A DNA stretch of 64,000 nucleotides from Anderseniella sp. Alg231-50 (GCF_900149695.1 NZ_LT703007.1:248001-312000), one strand, 5' to 3'. Shown: positions 8,539 through 16,988, counted from the stretch's first letter. Numbers and translations are program-made. The notes: generated from the letters alone by a model not told the origin.

Positions 8539-9276
8539 ATGCAAGCCATCACTCCCAGAGGCGTTGAAATCAACCTGGATGCGGCTCGCCCGATAGAAGC
8601 CATCCGCGTTGCCCGAACGCTGCTGCGCACAAGCCGGGTCACCACGCTGGCGACGCTTGATCCCAGTGGATATCCATACAGCACAGTTACCAACCTGATC
8701 GTCGAACCCGACGGCGTGCCGGCTGTGTTCATGTCGGGGCTTACGGTTCATGCCCGCAACATAACGGCTGACGCCCGTGTCTCGATGACGGTGGCAGACA
8801 CCGGGAGCGACGTCATGACCACCGCGCGCCTGACGCTCAGCGGACAGGCAGTGCGGGTGCCGGATGCTCAGGTACCTGCGCTAAAGGCACGGTATGTGGA
8901 ACGGTTTCCCAAGGCGAGACTCTATCTCGGCCTGCCTGATGCGCTTTGGTACCGGGTTCGTGGCGAAGCGGTGCAACTCAATGGCGGACCGGCGCAGAAC
9001 GCCAATTCCGTTACACCTGAGGATCTGCTGACCAATCTGGCTCCGGCTTCAGAACTCATGGACTCAGCCCCTGCCCTGATTGCTTCACTGAACGAAGGCG
9101 ACCGGGCGGCCCGGCTGGCTGCAACTGCGGGAGCCGAACCCGGGCGCTGGCGGGTCAGTGGTATCGATCCGGAAGGTATTGACTTGAGCACAACCTCAAA
9201 TCTGGCGCGGCTGTGGTTCACCGGTCCGGTTGCCTCGCGCGAAGACTTCGATACCGCGGTCGCGGATGTGCTCTAA
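8539..9276 (+). CDS. HugZ-like FMN-binding split-barrel protein
   Basis: The 245-residue protein starts at ATG 8539 with AAGGAA upstream. Residues ~20-150 form a pyridoxamine-5'-phosphate-oxidase-like split barrel (VTTLATLDPSGYPYSTVTNL, FMSGLTVHARNI). Residues ~165-245 match the C-terminal DUF2470-type domain (NEGDRAARLA, RWRVSGIDPEGIDL). This two-domain layout is that of HugZ-type heme-utilisation proteins. Heme-degrading activity is plausible but not shown, since many relatives are uncharacterised. No heme-uptake genes are nearby. It is flanked by repeat copies A and B. Confidence 0.82.
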   Translation: MQAITPRGVEINLDAARPIEAIRVARTLLRTSRVTTLATLDPSGYPYSTVTNLIVEPDGVPAVFMSGLTVHARNITADARVSMTVADTGSDVMTTARLTLSGQAVRVPDAQVPALKARYVERFPKARLYLGLPDALWYRVRGEAVQLNGGPAQNANSVTPEDLLTNLAPASELMDSAPALIASLNEGDRAARLAATAGAEPGRWRVSGIDPEGIDLSTTSNLARLWFTGPVASREDFDTAVADVL

Positions 9277-9473
9277 CTGGTCACGGCTTCCTGAGTCCGC
9301 CCGAAGAACAGAAACCTTCTCAGACCCTGCCCCGGCCTGGTCAGGCGCTCATAAAAGCCAACAATGAAGCGAAGTTCTACAAGGGAAAAATAGGACTTGG
9401 AGATATCAAGCGCCTGGTGACTGGAGCCGCGTATGTACCACCCGATCAGTCCCGATGATCCATATCCAAAAAC
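9277..9473. other. Short intergenic stretch, no convincing gene
   Basis: The 197 bp after the HugZ-like gene contain an open frame ending near 9458 (translation includes ANNEAKFYKGKIGLGDI), but it has no plausible start of its own and overlaps the upstream gene. I call nothing here. Confidence 0.5.
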
Positions 9474-9769
9474 AAAAAACCGCGCTCCTTATCGCATTTA
9501 CGGCAGGGGGAACCGTGTTGCGGGGAGCGCGGTCTTAATTCGCGGGGGCTGTGTCATGGTGTGCCGGGAGGGGTAACCGGAGGCCATGGTGCCCATCTTT
9601 TAAGTCCGGCGTCTGTCTGTTTCTTGTTGCATCACAATGCCCGGATAGTTTTGCAGGGGATCGGGGGGCTTGCCTTTGCTTCGTCTTCTTGGTGTCCAAC
9701 GCCTTGTTGTTGATGAGCAACCTAGGCGGGTTTTAAAGACTCAGATGTGCAATTCATCACATTGCGAAA
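9474..9769 (-). ncRNA. Candidate small RNA, repeat copy B
   Basis: Second copy of the structured repeat. On the minus strand it contains the conserved hairpin (9555-9588, loop TTACCCCTC) and ends with a perfect 10-bp stem, ACCGCGCTCC (9479-9488) paired with 9524-9533, enclosing an ACGG/CCGT inner stem and the loop TTCCCCCTG. The stem is followed by TTTTTTGTTTTT. It is closest in sequence to copy C. The only small frame inside it (start TTG) is not kept in the other copies. Confidence 0.62.
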
Positions 9770-9779
9770 ATCATCACTT

Positions 9780-9918
9780 TCCAGCCGGCTTGTCGGCGCT
9801 ACTGCCGGGTGTATCCGGGGATGTGGCCGGCATCCTGGCCGGGATCGCACTGATCGTGACAGCATTCGTTATACTGGACAGGATCATTTCGCGACCGGTG
9901 GCTGCAACTGCCGAATAA
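9780..9918 (+). other. Possible remnant or small membrane-spanning frame between repeats B and C
   Basis: The frame reads through about 45 codons to TAA at 9916-9918 and encodes one hydrophobic helix (VAGILAGIALIVTAFVILD) followed by RIISRPVAATAE. No ATG or ribosome binding site is present at its beginning; GTG or TTG codons would have to serve. It may be a small membrane protein gene, or the 3' end of a gene cut off by insertion of the repeat. Evidence is weak. Confidence 0.25.
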
Positions 9919-10000
9919 TTTGTGCTGACCCGAACCACACGCGCTAGCGGCATGAAGCGCCGGAATGGCACGGCAAAACTCAAGCAATACCAGCGCAAAC

Positions 10001-10299
10001 AAAAAAACCGCGCTCCTTATCGCGGTTACGGCAGGGGGAACCGTGTTGCGGGGGAGCGCGGTCTTGAACTCGCGGGGGCTTTGTCATGGTGTGCCGGGAG
10101 GGGTAACCGGGGGCCATGATGCCCATCTTTCTTAGTTCGGCGTCTGTCTGGTTCTTGTCGCTTCAGAATGCCCGGATACGTTTGCAGGGGATCGGGGGGT
10201 AAACTTTGCTTCGTCTTCTTGGTGTCCAACGCCTTGTTGTTGATGAGCAATCTAGGCGGGATTTAAAGACTCAGATGTGCAATTCATCACATTGCGAAA
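10001..10299 (-). ncRNA. Candidate small RNA, repeat copy C
   Basis: Third copy of the structured repeat, ending 120 bp before the divergent ABC-F gene. It keeps the internal hairpin (10085-10118, loop TTACCCCTC) and the 10-bp terminator stem (10007-10016 with 10053-10062) followed on the minus strand by TTTTTTT. Relative to copy B it carries a one-base deletion near 10200 and a compensating insertion near 10130. This changes any encoded peptide but leaves the hairpins intact, which argues for a structural RNA. Confidence 0.62.
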
Positions 10300-10419
10300 T
10301 CGGCGATGGGCAAAACAAGCCTGCCGATGGACCTGCGGACACAAGAAACTGATGCGACTGGGACAAAAACACCGCAATCGGCACATGACAACTCGGCCGA
10401 CAATCGCTAAATACCCCGC

Positions 10420-12324
10420 ATGCTTCATATCAATGCGCTGACATATCGCGTCGAGGGACGCCTGCTGATCGACAATGCCACCGTTGCCCTGCCCGCCGGC
10501 CATACGGTCGGCTTCGTCGGGCGCAACGGCACTGGCAAGTCGACGCTTTTGAAGTTGATACTCGGCCAGATACAGGCAGAGTCAGGCTCGTGCACCGTGC
10601 CGCGCAATGCCCGCATCGGAACGGTTGCCCAGGAAGCACCAAGCGGGTCTGAAACGCTGATCGAAGTGGTACTGGAAGCCGACAAGGAGCGCGCCAGCCT
10701 GCTGGCCGAGGCAGAAACCGCAACCGATCCAAACCGGATCGCCGACATCCAGATGCGTCTGGCGGATATTGATGCACACTCTGCACCGGCGCGCGCTGCG
10801 GCCATTCTGGCCGGCCTTGGCTTCAACGATGCGGCTCAAAACGAACCCTGCTCCGCGTTTTCCGGCGGCTGGCGGATGCGTGTCGCACTGGCGGCAGCCC
10901 TGTTTGCCGAACCGGACGTACTGTTGCTGGACGAACCGACCAACTATCTCGACCTTGAAGGCGTGATCTGGCTGAAGAACTATATCCGCACCTATCGCCA
11001 CACCGTCCTTATCGTCAGCCATGACCGCGACCTGCTCAACGACGCAGTCAGCGCCATCCTGCACCTGGAGCAATGCAAACTGACGCTCTACCAGGGCAAT
11101 TACGACACCTTCGACCGCATTCGCCGCGAAAAGCAGGCGCTGCAGATGAAGATGAAGCGCAAGCAGGATGACGCGCGCCAGCACATGCAGGCGTTCGTCG
11201 ACCGCTTCCGCTACAAGGCGTCGAAGGCCAAGCAGGCGCAATCACGCCTGAAAGCGCTGGAGAAGATGCAACCGATTGCAGACGTGATCTCCGATCGCGT
11301 TTCGCCGTTCCTGTTTCCAGAACCGGCCCGCCCGATAAATCCGCCGCTGGTGCGGTTTGAAAAGGCAGCGGTGGGGTATGAGGACGGTAAGCCGATCCTG
11401 CGCAATATCGATTTGCGCATCGATGGTGATGATCGCATTGCCCTACTGGGGGCAAACGGCAACGGCAAGTCCACATTTGCGAAGCTGCTGTGCGGCCGGC
11501 TTGGCGTGATGGATGGGCACATGCGTCATCACAAGAAGCTGAATGTGGCCTATTTCGCGCAACACCAACTTGATGAACTGAACCCTGGGCAAACGCCTTA
11601 TGATCATTTCGTGGAACTGATGCCAGATGCCACCGAAGCCCAGCGCCGCTCAAAACTCGGTGCATACGGCTTTGGCGCCCACCTGACCCACAACAAGGTC
11701 GAAACACTGTCGGGCGGCGAGAAAGCCCGGCTGCTGTTTGCGCTGGCAGCCTTTCACGGGCCGAATATCCTGGTGCTCGATGAACCGACCAACCACCTTG
11801 ACGTGGCGGCGCGCGAAGCGCTGGTGCATGCGCTTAACGAGTATGAAGGCGCGGTCATCCTGATCAGCCATGACAGGCATCTGATCGAGGCATCGGTTGA
11901 CCGGCTGTGGCTGGTCGATGAGAGCACAGTCAAGGCCTATGACGGTGATCTGGACGGCTATGCGCAACTGGTTCTGGAAAAGAGCCGGACCGCAAGGCGT
12001 GAGGCGAGGAAAAGCGCGCGCGCGTCAAATCCCGCCACCGAGCCTGTAAAATCCAAGCCGGCGCCTGCCAAGGTCAACCTGGTGCATCTTAAGAAGCAGA
12101 TTCAGCAAAGCGACAGCAAGATGCTGGAACTGCAGGAAAAAATAACCATTCTTGACCGTGCGCTGGCGGACCCGCAAATGTATGCGGCACAACCGAAAAA
12201 GGCGGCCGACTTTGCCAAACTGCGCGCCAAGCTGGCGGAAGACCTGGAGGCGACGGAGTTGAATTGGCTGCGAATGCAGGAGACCTTCGACTCCGCCTCA
12301 AAGGGCCCACGGAAATCGGCTTAG
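10420..12324 (+). CDS. ABC-F family ATPase (Uup/YheS type)
   Basis: The 634-residue soluble protein has two ABC domains and no membrane segments. The first has Walker A GRNGTGKST (~residues 34-42), signature FSGGWRMR and Walker B LLLDEPTNYLD. The second has GANGNGKST (~346), LSGGEKARL and LVLDEPTNHLD. A basic linker (RKQDDARQHMQAFVDRFRYK) sits between them and a charged, probably coiled-coil tail follows residue ~535. ABC-F proteins bind the ribosome and relieve translation stalls. Which subfamily this is cannot be fixed by eye. A short stretch of its 3' coding region recurs at 12917-12962. Confidence 0.92.
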   Translation: MLHINALTYRVEGRLLIDNATVALPAGHTVGFVGRNGTGKSTLLKLILGQIQAESGSCTVPRNARIGTVAQEAPSGSETLIEVVLEADKERASLLAEAETATDPNRIADIQMRLADIDAHSAPARAAAILAGLGFNDAAQNEPCSAFSGGWRMRVALAAALFAEPDVLLLDEPTNYLDLEGVIWLKNYIRTYRHTVLIVSHDRDLLNDAVSAILHLEQCKLTLYQGNYDTFDRIRREKQALQMKMKRKQDDARQHMQAFVDRFRYKASKAKQAQSRLKALEKMQPIADVISDRVSPFLFPEPARPINPPLVRFEKAAVGYEDGKPILRNIDLRIDGDDRIALLGANGNGKSTFAKLLCGRLGVMDGHMRHHKKLNVAYFAQHQLDELNPGQTPYDHFVELMPDATEAQRRSKLGAYGFGAHLTHNKVETLSGGEKARLLFALAAFHGPNILVLDEPTNHLDVAAREALVHALNEYEGAVILISHDRHLIEASVDRLWLVDESTVKAYDGDLDGYAQLVLEKSRTARREARKSARASNPATEPVKSKPAPAKVNLVHLKKQIQQSDSKMLELQEKITILDRALADPQMYAAQPKKAADFAKLRAKLAEDLEATELNWLRMQETFDSASKGPRKSA

Positions 12325-12425
12325 GCCTGGCCAAGGCGCCGTACGGGTTTCCAATTGATTCCAGATACCGGCTAGACTGGCTCTGAGCGATAGAACCTGT
12401 TTTTGACACATGGGATGATGATGCG

Positions 12426-12878
12426 ATGGTGTTTTCGGGCGGCTGCCAATGCGGCACAATTCGGTACGACATAAACAGCAAACCGGTTCTTGCCTATTGC
12501 TGTCATTGCACTGACTGCCAACGGCAGTCGAGCAGCGCCTTCGGCATGTCCGTCTGGTTCCCGGCGAGCGCATTCACGCTGACCTCCGGTGCATTGCTGA
12601 CCTGGACAACAAGGGGCGATAGCGGAAACGAAAAAACCTGCACCCTGTGCCCCGATTGCGGCACGCGCATTTATCATTCTTTCCCGGACCAGTCGGATAC
12701 CCTCAGTGTGAAAGGAGGATCACTGGACAAGATCCACGAAATAGATCCGGTCGCACATATCTGGACAAGAAGTGCGCAGCCATGGGTCTTGCGACTGATC
12801 GATGGTGAACTCTGTCATGAGACCGAGCCCGAAAATTTCGACCATCTGGTCGCCCGATTCCAACGAAAACCGGATTAA
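12426..12878 (+). CDS. GFA/CENP-V family zinc protein
   Basis: The 150-residue protein has the zinc-ligand pattern of the glutathione-dependent formaldehyde-activating enzyme family: GGCQCGTIRY, CCHCTDCQRQSSSAF and CTLCPDCGTRIYH. The family name comes from a proposed S-hydroxymethylglutathione synthase, but most members have no proven activity. It is 101 bp after the ABC-F gene on the same strand and convergent with the VWA gene. Function beyond zinc binding is not assigned. Confidence 0.88.
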   Translation: MVFSGGCQCGTIRYDINSKPVLAYCCHCTDCQRQSSSAFGMSVWFPASAFTLTSGALLTWTTRGDSGNEKTCTLCPDCGTRIYHSFPDQSDTLSVKGGSLDKIHEIDPVAHIWTRSAQPWVLRLIDGELCHETEPENFDHLVARFQRKPD

Positions 12879-12916
12879 GTGCTGGTGCGGGCTGACACCG
12901 GTCAACTGGCATGGCA

Positions 12917-12962
12917 AATCTGGCGCATCTCAAGAAGCAGATTCAGCAAAGCGACAGCAAGA
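12917..12962 (+). repeat. Duplicated fragment of the ABC-F 3' coding region
   Basis: About 46 bp closely match 12076-12121 inside the ABC-F gene, including 30 identical bases, and translate as NLAHLKKQIQQSDSK versus NLVHLKKQIQQSDSK. Similarity fades on both sides. It lies in the noncoding gap between the GFA gene and the convergent VWA gene, so it appears to be a relic of a duplication. Confidence 0.7.
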
Positions 12963-13015
12963 CGTCAGACACCGCCTCAAACGCGTCAGCCAGGGCCAGA
13001 TTGGAAACGCCAGAG

Positions 13016-13735
13016 TTAATCGCGGTTTGCCGCGAAACTATAGGTTGCCGGTGTCACACCCGATACCTCAAGCACCAGTTTGCGCCGTACCGTTTCTGCA
13101 AAACTTGCTCTGCCCTCCGCCGTCACCATGAAGGCACCGGGACCGCCGATGATACGGTCGGCGTATTCCTGTTCCAGGTTGGCCCCGGCCCGTCTGCCGT
13201 CTTCAGGGCGCAGAATTGGCAGTGCGTTGATAGTGATGCCCGCCGCGAGCACCTCTGCACGCGCGACAGCGATAGGAGGGCCTGAGAAATTGCGGATACT
13301 GTCGCCGGAAAAATCGATCACGGCGCGGGGTGCGCGAATGTCATTTGCCTCGATCAGTTTTTTGGCATCCAGCAGGGCACCGCCAATAGCGTTGCTGCCA
13401 TATGCCTGGCGCGGCGGGCCGGTCAGGGCTTTCGCGAAGGCTTGGGCGGTTTCCAGGCTTTCGATAATCATCCAGTCGGCCACCACGGCAGTATTGCTTG
13501 CCCATTCTACATAGGTCACCGCAATTGAACCGTAAATCGAACTTTCAATAGCGGCCACGACCTGCGGGTCGGTCATGGCCGACGCGTATCCCTGGCGCTG
13601 AAAGGCAAGTTCCTCAGCATCGATGGAGCCCGAGGCGTCGGCAAGCAGTACCAGTTCCAGCCCGGCTTCGCGGCGCTCCTGCGCAGCAGCGGTTCCGGTA
13701 AGCAGGAGAACGAGAAGAACCCTGAGAAACATCAT
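13016..13735 (-). CDS. DUF1194 / von Willebrand factor A domain secreted protein
   Basis: The 239-residue protein starts at an ATG pair (MMFLRVLLVLLL) that opens a signal peptide ending near TAAAQ. The mature part is a VWA fold with the MIDAS-type metal site LLADASGSID, the IDFSGDS strand and the GITINALPI strand, all typical of DUF1194 proteins. An upstream in-frame extension lacks a signal-peptide start and was rejected. These proteins are probably periplasmic binders of unknown ligand. It is convergent with the GFA gene. Confidence 0.85.
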   Translation of the reverse strand: MMFLRVLLVLLLTGTAAAQERREAGLELVLLADASGSIDAEELAFQRQGYASAMTDPQVVAAIESSIYGSIAVTYVEWASNTAVVADWMIIESLETAQAFAKALTGPPRQAYGSNAIGGALLDAKKLIEANDIRAPRAVIDFSGDSIRNFSGPPIAVARAEVLAAGITINALPILRPEDGRRAGANLEQEYADRIIGGPGAFMVTAEGRASFAETVRRKLVLEVSGVTPATYSFAANRD

Positions 13736-13885
13736 ATTGCTCAGGTTAAGCAGATTTTGCCTGATGGCAAGCTGTAGACCGGGTCCTGGTCCGGGCAATA
13801 AGCCGATATGCAGAAATAGGCAGCATCCGTAGAGAATGCGGACGCGACACTTATGGTCAACCGCGATGTTGATGTGCGCAACTTG

Positions 13886-14890
13886 TCATCTGGCGAACGT
13901 CAGGTCCTCAGCCATGTCCGCAAACTTGCGATCCAGGTCCGGGTCATCGAACACGCCGCTGCAGTTGCCGGGACACAGGGTGATCTCGCTTAACTTCAAA
14001 TCGCCGTTTTCCAGCAGGAACAGGTCGACCCGGGCATATTTGAACTGGCCGCCGATTGCCTCTGCTACCTTGCACATGGCGGCAAACTCTGCCGGGGCCG
14101 GTATGAATTCACCTTGCGCCGTGCTGTCGATGTTGAGTTTCAACGGCCGAAAGTTCCGGTCATACAAATTGCGCTGATAGCTCTCGAACCGATCCCGGAT
14201 GTGCTGGACAAAACCGATCCGGCCACCCAGTACCGTGAACTGAAACTCGTTTGGCGAACCGGCATCTGAAACCGACGGTTCCAGGAAGTACTCCTTTGGA
14301 TAGGTGTGGTACCACCACTCGCCCAACCCTTCCACGTCTCTCCTGCGCGGCCACCGCCGTGCCTGCGACAACGCTCTGCGCCGGGTATTTTCCGAGATTG
14401 GGAATGCAAGCCGCAATTGGTTGCCAGATCCGTAATTGGCCTTGAAAAAATAATTGACCGGCGGCACGTCTTCGTTGCGCGGCAGGGAAATTTCGTCAGA
14501 CAGCCAGACAGGTTTTACGGGCGATACCAGATGTGCAACCTGTGACGGGACAAAATTGCCGACAGCAAGCTTGTTGCCCGGTGACGGCTGCGGAATGTCG
14601 CAGAACACCTTCATCCAGAACAGCTTCTCATTGTAGGTTTTGGGATCGGAAAGGCTCGGCATTACGCCGTGCGCCTTGCGAAAAATGTCAGCCCCTCTGG
14701 CGATCGCATACCTCAGGTCGTCCGGGTCGTAATAGTCCACGCCGCGCAGGTGGTCAGGTTTGGGCGGCCGGTCAATCTGGTCTGCGTAGCGTTGGTAGAC
14801 TGTGTGCATTTCGATTGCCGCATGGGAAAGCGCGCTGCTGCTGACGCTTACCAGCGGAAAATACCGCTGCAGTTTCCCCATGAAACTCAT
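13886..14890 (-). CDS. TupA-like ATP-grasp protein (cell-surface polymer modification)
   Basis: The 334-residue protein shows the TupA-like ATP-grasp pattern: LSDPKTYNEKLFWMKVF near residue 85, NKLAVGNFV, FFKANYGSGNQLR, and the metal-binding end FKYARVDLFLLENGDLKLSEIT. Homologues sit in capsule, teichuronopeptide or lipopolysaccharide gene clusters and are thought to join amino acids to sugars. Here it stands alone downstream of the Mrp operon on the same strand, so its acceptor is unknown. Confidence 0.85.
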   Translation of the reverse strand: MSFMGKLQRYFPLVSVSSSALSHAAIEMHTVYQRYADQIDRPPKPDHLRGVDYYDPDDLRYAIARGADIFRKAHGVMPSLSDPKTYNEKLFWMKVFCDIPQPSPGNKLAVGNFVPSQVAHLVSPVKPVWLSDEISLPRNEDVPPVNYFFKANYGSGNQLRLAFPISENTRRRALSQARRWPRRRDVEGLGEWWYHTYPKEYFLEPSVSDAGSPNEFQFTVLGGRIGFVQHIRDRFESYQRNLYDRNFRPLKLNIDSTAQGEFIPAPAEFAAMCKVAEAIGGQFKYARVDLFLLENGDLKLSEITLCPGNCSGVFDDPDLDRKFADMAEDLTFAR

Positions 14891-15025
14891 GACCGTTACT
14901 CACACTTTCCCTGACAGCAGAAAGGCAAGGGTACGGAAATTCCTCTGATGGCTCAACAAGATGGCCGGAACAGGATTAATATTTACCTGCCCTCGCCCGG
15001 CCTCTTCCGGTTAGGCGGCGCTCGG

Positions 15026-16717
15026 CTAATCCAGATAATAGACCAGTATGTAGAGCGTCAGCAGGACCATGGCATACAGGGCTGCCAGACCGGTTGCAGA
15101 TGTGGCGCGCAGGATCAAGCCGTCACGTTCAGACAGCTCGTCCAGCCTTTCCTGTCCGGTTTTCAGGAACCCCAGAACGGTTTTCTCCACAGCGGATCTC
15201 GCTGCGGTGCAGGCGTCATAAACCAGGTCGCCTGCCCTGAAGACCGCGATACGCCAGATCCAGTCGAGGTCCAGCGTGATGGTCAGGGTCCGCTTCATGT
15301 AGTTGAGCAGCAGGAAGAACGCCAGACCGGAGAACAACAGCAATTGCAGGTAGAACACCACCTTCTCAGGCTTGTAGACCGGCACAATTGCCGCATTCGG
15401 CAACATGGCGTAAAGCGGGTCCGCATAAATACCCAGGGCCACACACAGGAAGGCAAAGAAGATCATCGCCGCCGCCATGTTCCAGGGCGCATCCTTGGGC
15501 CGCAGGCCGGAGTCTTTCTGGAAGAACACGAACCACGGGAACTTGATGCCTGCGTGCAGGAAAACACCGGCGGAGGCTGCCGCCAGCATATACCAGACAA
15601 ACACCAGATGCTGCTGTTCAGCCGCCACTGAAATCATGGTTTTGGTTGTGTAGCCTGACGTGAGCGGGAATGAAGAAATAGCCAGCGCGCCGATGATACC
15701 GCAAATGCAGGTCACCGGCATGGTGCGGAACAGGCCGCCAAGATCGGTACACTTGCGCATGCCGGTGCGATACAGGACGACACCGGCACTCATCAGCAGC
15801 AATGCCTTGTAGATGATGTGGGCAAATGCATGCAGTGCAGCACCGTTAAGTGCGAGTTCCGTCCCGATACCGACGGCGCAGACCATGAAGCCAACCTGGT
15901 TGATAATCGAATAGGCCAGGATACGCCGTGCATCGTTTTCCAGAAGTGCGTAGATGATACCGTAGAACACCATGTACAGCCCCACCCAGATCAGCACCTG
16001 TTCGCCGGGGAACAAGAGGATCAGCGCCAGCACGGCCGTCTTGGTCGTGAACGCCGACAGGAAGACGGCGCCGGTCGGACTGGTTTCGGGATAGGCATCC
16101 GGCAGCCAGGCCGAAAACGGCGGTGCCGCGGCATTGATCAGGATGCCGATCAGGATCAGCCAGCTGTCGAGATTCGTGGCCAGCATGGCCTCGATGTCCA
16201 GCGAACCGGTATGAACATATACGCCTTCAATGCCGATTTTCAGCAGGATTCCCGACAGCAGGTGCATCATTGCGTAGCGGATACCGGCCCGGCGCGAGGC
16301 TTCTGTACCGCCACACCACACCACAATGGTGGAGAAGATCGCCATGATCTCCCACCAGATGAACAAGGTGATCAGGTCGCCGGCAAACGACACCCCTACC
16401 GCGCCGGACGCATAGGCGAAAGCGGCGCCCAGTTCTGCCGTCTTGGCGGTCCGGAACGAAAACAACGCGCCGGTGAATGCCATGATGGTGAACACGGTGG
16501 CAAACATGCGCCTCAACGGCGAGACTTCGAGCGGTTCGATCGGGTAGCCCAGGAACCTGGTGGTGATCAAGACACCGTCCGGCAGCGACCAGATCGCCCA
16601 CAAAGTGATAAGCGGTGCTACCAGCAAAATGATGGCGCGTGCATTGGGCCGGGATATCACCGCCATGAAGGCGGCAAACAACAAGATCAATGCGGGCGGG
16701 AAGGTTTCAAAGATCAT
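15026..16717 (-). CDS. MrpD/NuoL-like antiporter subunit, third paralogue
   Basis: The 563-residue membrane protein starts at ATG 16717, which has GGAAGG nine bases upstream; the in-frame ATG at 16726 has that site directly against it. It belongs to the proton-translocating NuoL/M/N-MrpA/D family: LFIWWEIMAIFST keeps the TM5 glutamate, and AHIIYKALLLMSAG keeps the late lysine. At the TM7 position, where both other paralogues have lysine, it reads INAAAPPFSAWLPDAY. A C-terminal extension (about residue 470 on) ends in a further membrane helix. It is the last gene of the operon. Confidence 0.88.
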   Translation of the reverse strand: MIFETFPPALILLFAAFMAVISRPNARAIILLVAPLITLWAIWSLPDGVLITTRFLGYPIEPLEVSPLRRMFATVFTIMAFTGALFSFRTAKTAELGAAFAYASGAVGVSFAGDLITLFIWWEIMAIFSTIVVWCGGTEASRRAGIRYAMMHLLSGILLKIGIEGVYVHTGSLDIEAMLATNLDSWLILIGILINAAAPPFSAWLPDAYPETSPTGAVFLSAFTTKTAVLALILLFPGEQVLIWVGLYMVFYGIIYALLENDARRILAYSIINQVGFMVCAVGIGTELALNGAALHAFAHIIYKALLLMSAGVVLYRTGMRKCTDLGGLFRTMPVTCICGIIGALAISSFPLTSGYTTKTMISVAAEQQHLVFVWYMLAAASAGVFLHAGIKFPWFVFFQKDSGLRPKDAPWNMAAAMIFFAFLCVALGIYADPLYAMLPNAAIVPVYKPEKVVFYLQLLLFSGLAFFLLLNYMKRTLTITLDLDWIWRIAVFRAGDLVYDACTAARSAVEKTVLGFLKTGQERLDELSERDGLILRATSATGLAALYAMVLLTLYILVYYLD

Positions 16718-16985
16718 AATAATCATCCTTCCGCTTCACGATGTTACCCAATACCTTGGCGACGAATACCATCGCCACACAGGCCAGGAATCCGAACACG
16801 GCCGGGAAGGCAAACCATTCGTCGACACCATGAAAATGACCCGCCGTGCCGGTGAACAATTCCAGCACAACGGTGATCGCCAGCACGATGATGGAACCTA
16901 TCCAGATCTTGCGGATGTTTTCCGGCCGCACCAGCCAGTGATCGTGACCGGGAGCCGTTTCGGGTTTTTTCGGGGTGCGGGCCAT
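16707..16985 (-). CDS. Small two-span membrane protein of the Mrp operon
   Basis: The 92-residue protein has a charged N-terminus (MARTPKKPETAPGHDHW), a first hydrophobic helix (IWIGSIIVLAITVVLELF), a loop with GHFHGVDEWFAFP and a second helix (FGFLACVAMVFVAKVL), ending KRKDDYYDL. It begins 3 bp after the preceding MrpD-like gene and overlaps the next. It must therefore be co-expressed with the antiporter and is probably an accessory subunit. It does not match MrpC, E, F or G, and I do not recognise its family. Confidence 0.8.
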   Translation of the reverse strand: MARTPKKPETAPGHDHWLVRPENIRKIWIGSIIVLAITVVLELFTGTAGHFHGVDEWFAFPAVFGFLACVAMVFVAKVLGNIVKRKDDYYDL

Positions 16986-16988
16986 GAT

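Noticed and set aside
9535-9720. Minus-strand small frame inside repeat B (MLINNKALDTKKTKQ…), with similar frames in copies A and C
   Set aside because: The start codon is not conserved (TTG in B and C, changed in A), and a one-base deletion in copy C alters most of the peptide before a second indel restores the frame. The pattern fits a structured RNA, not a protein.
8216-10299. Insertion sequence or MITE as explanation for the three repeats
   Set aside because: No transposase frame, no terminal inverted repeats joining both ends of a copy, and no target-site duplication could be seen.
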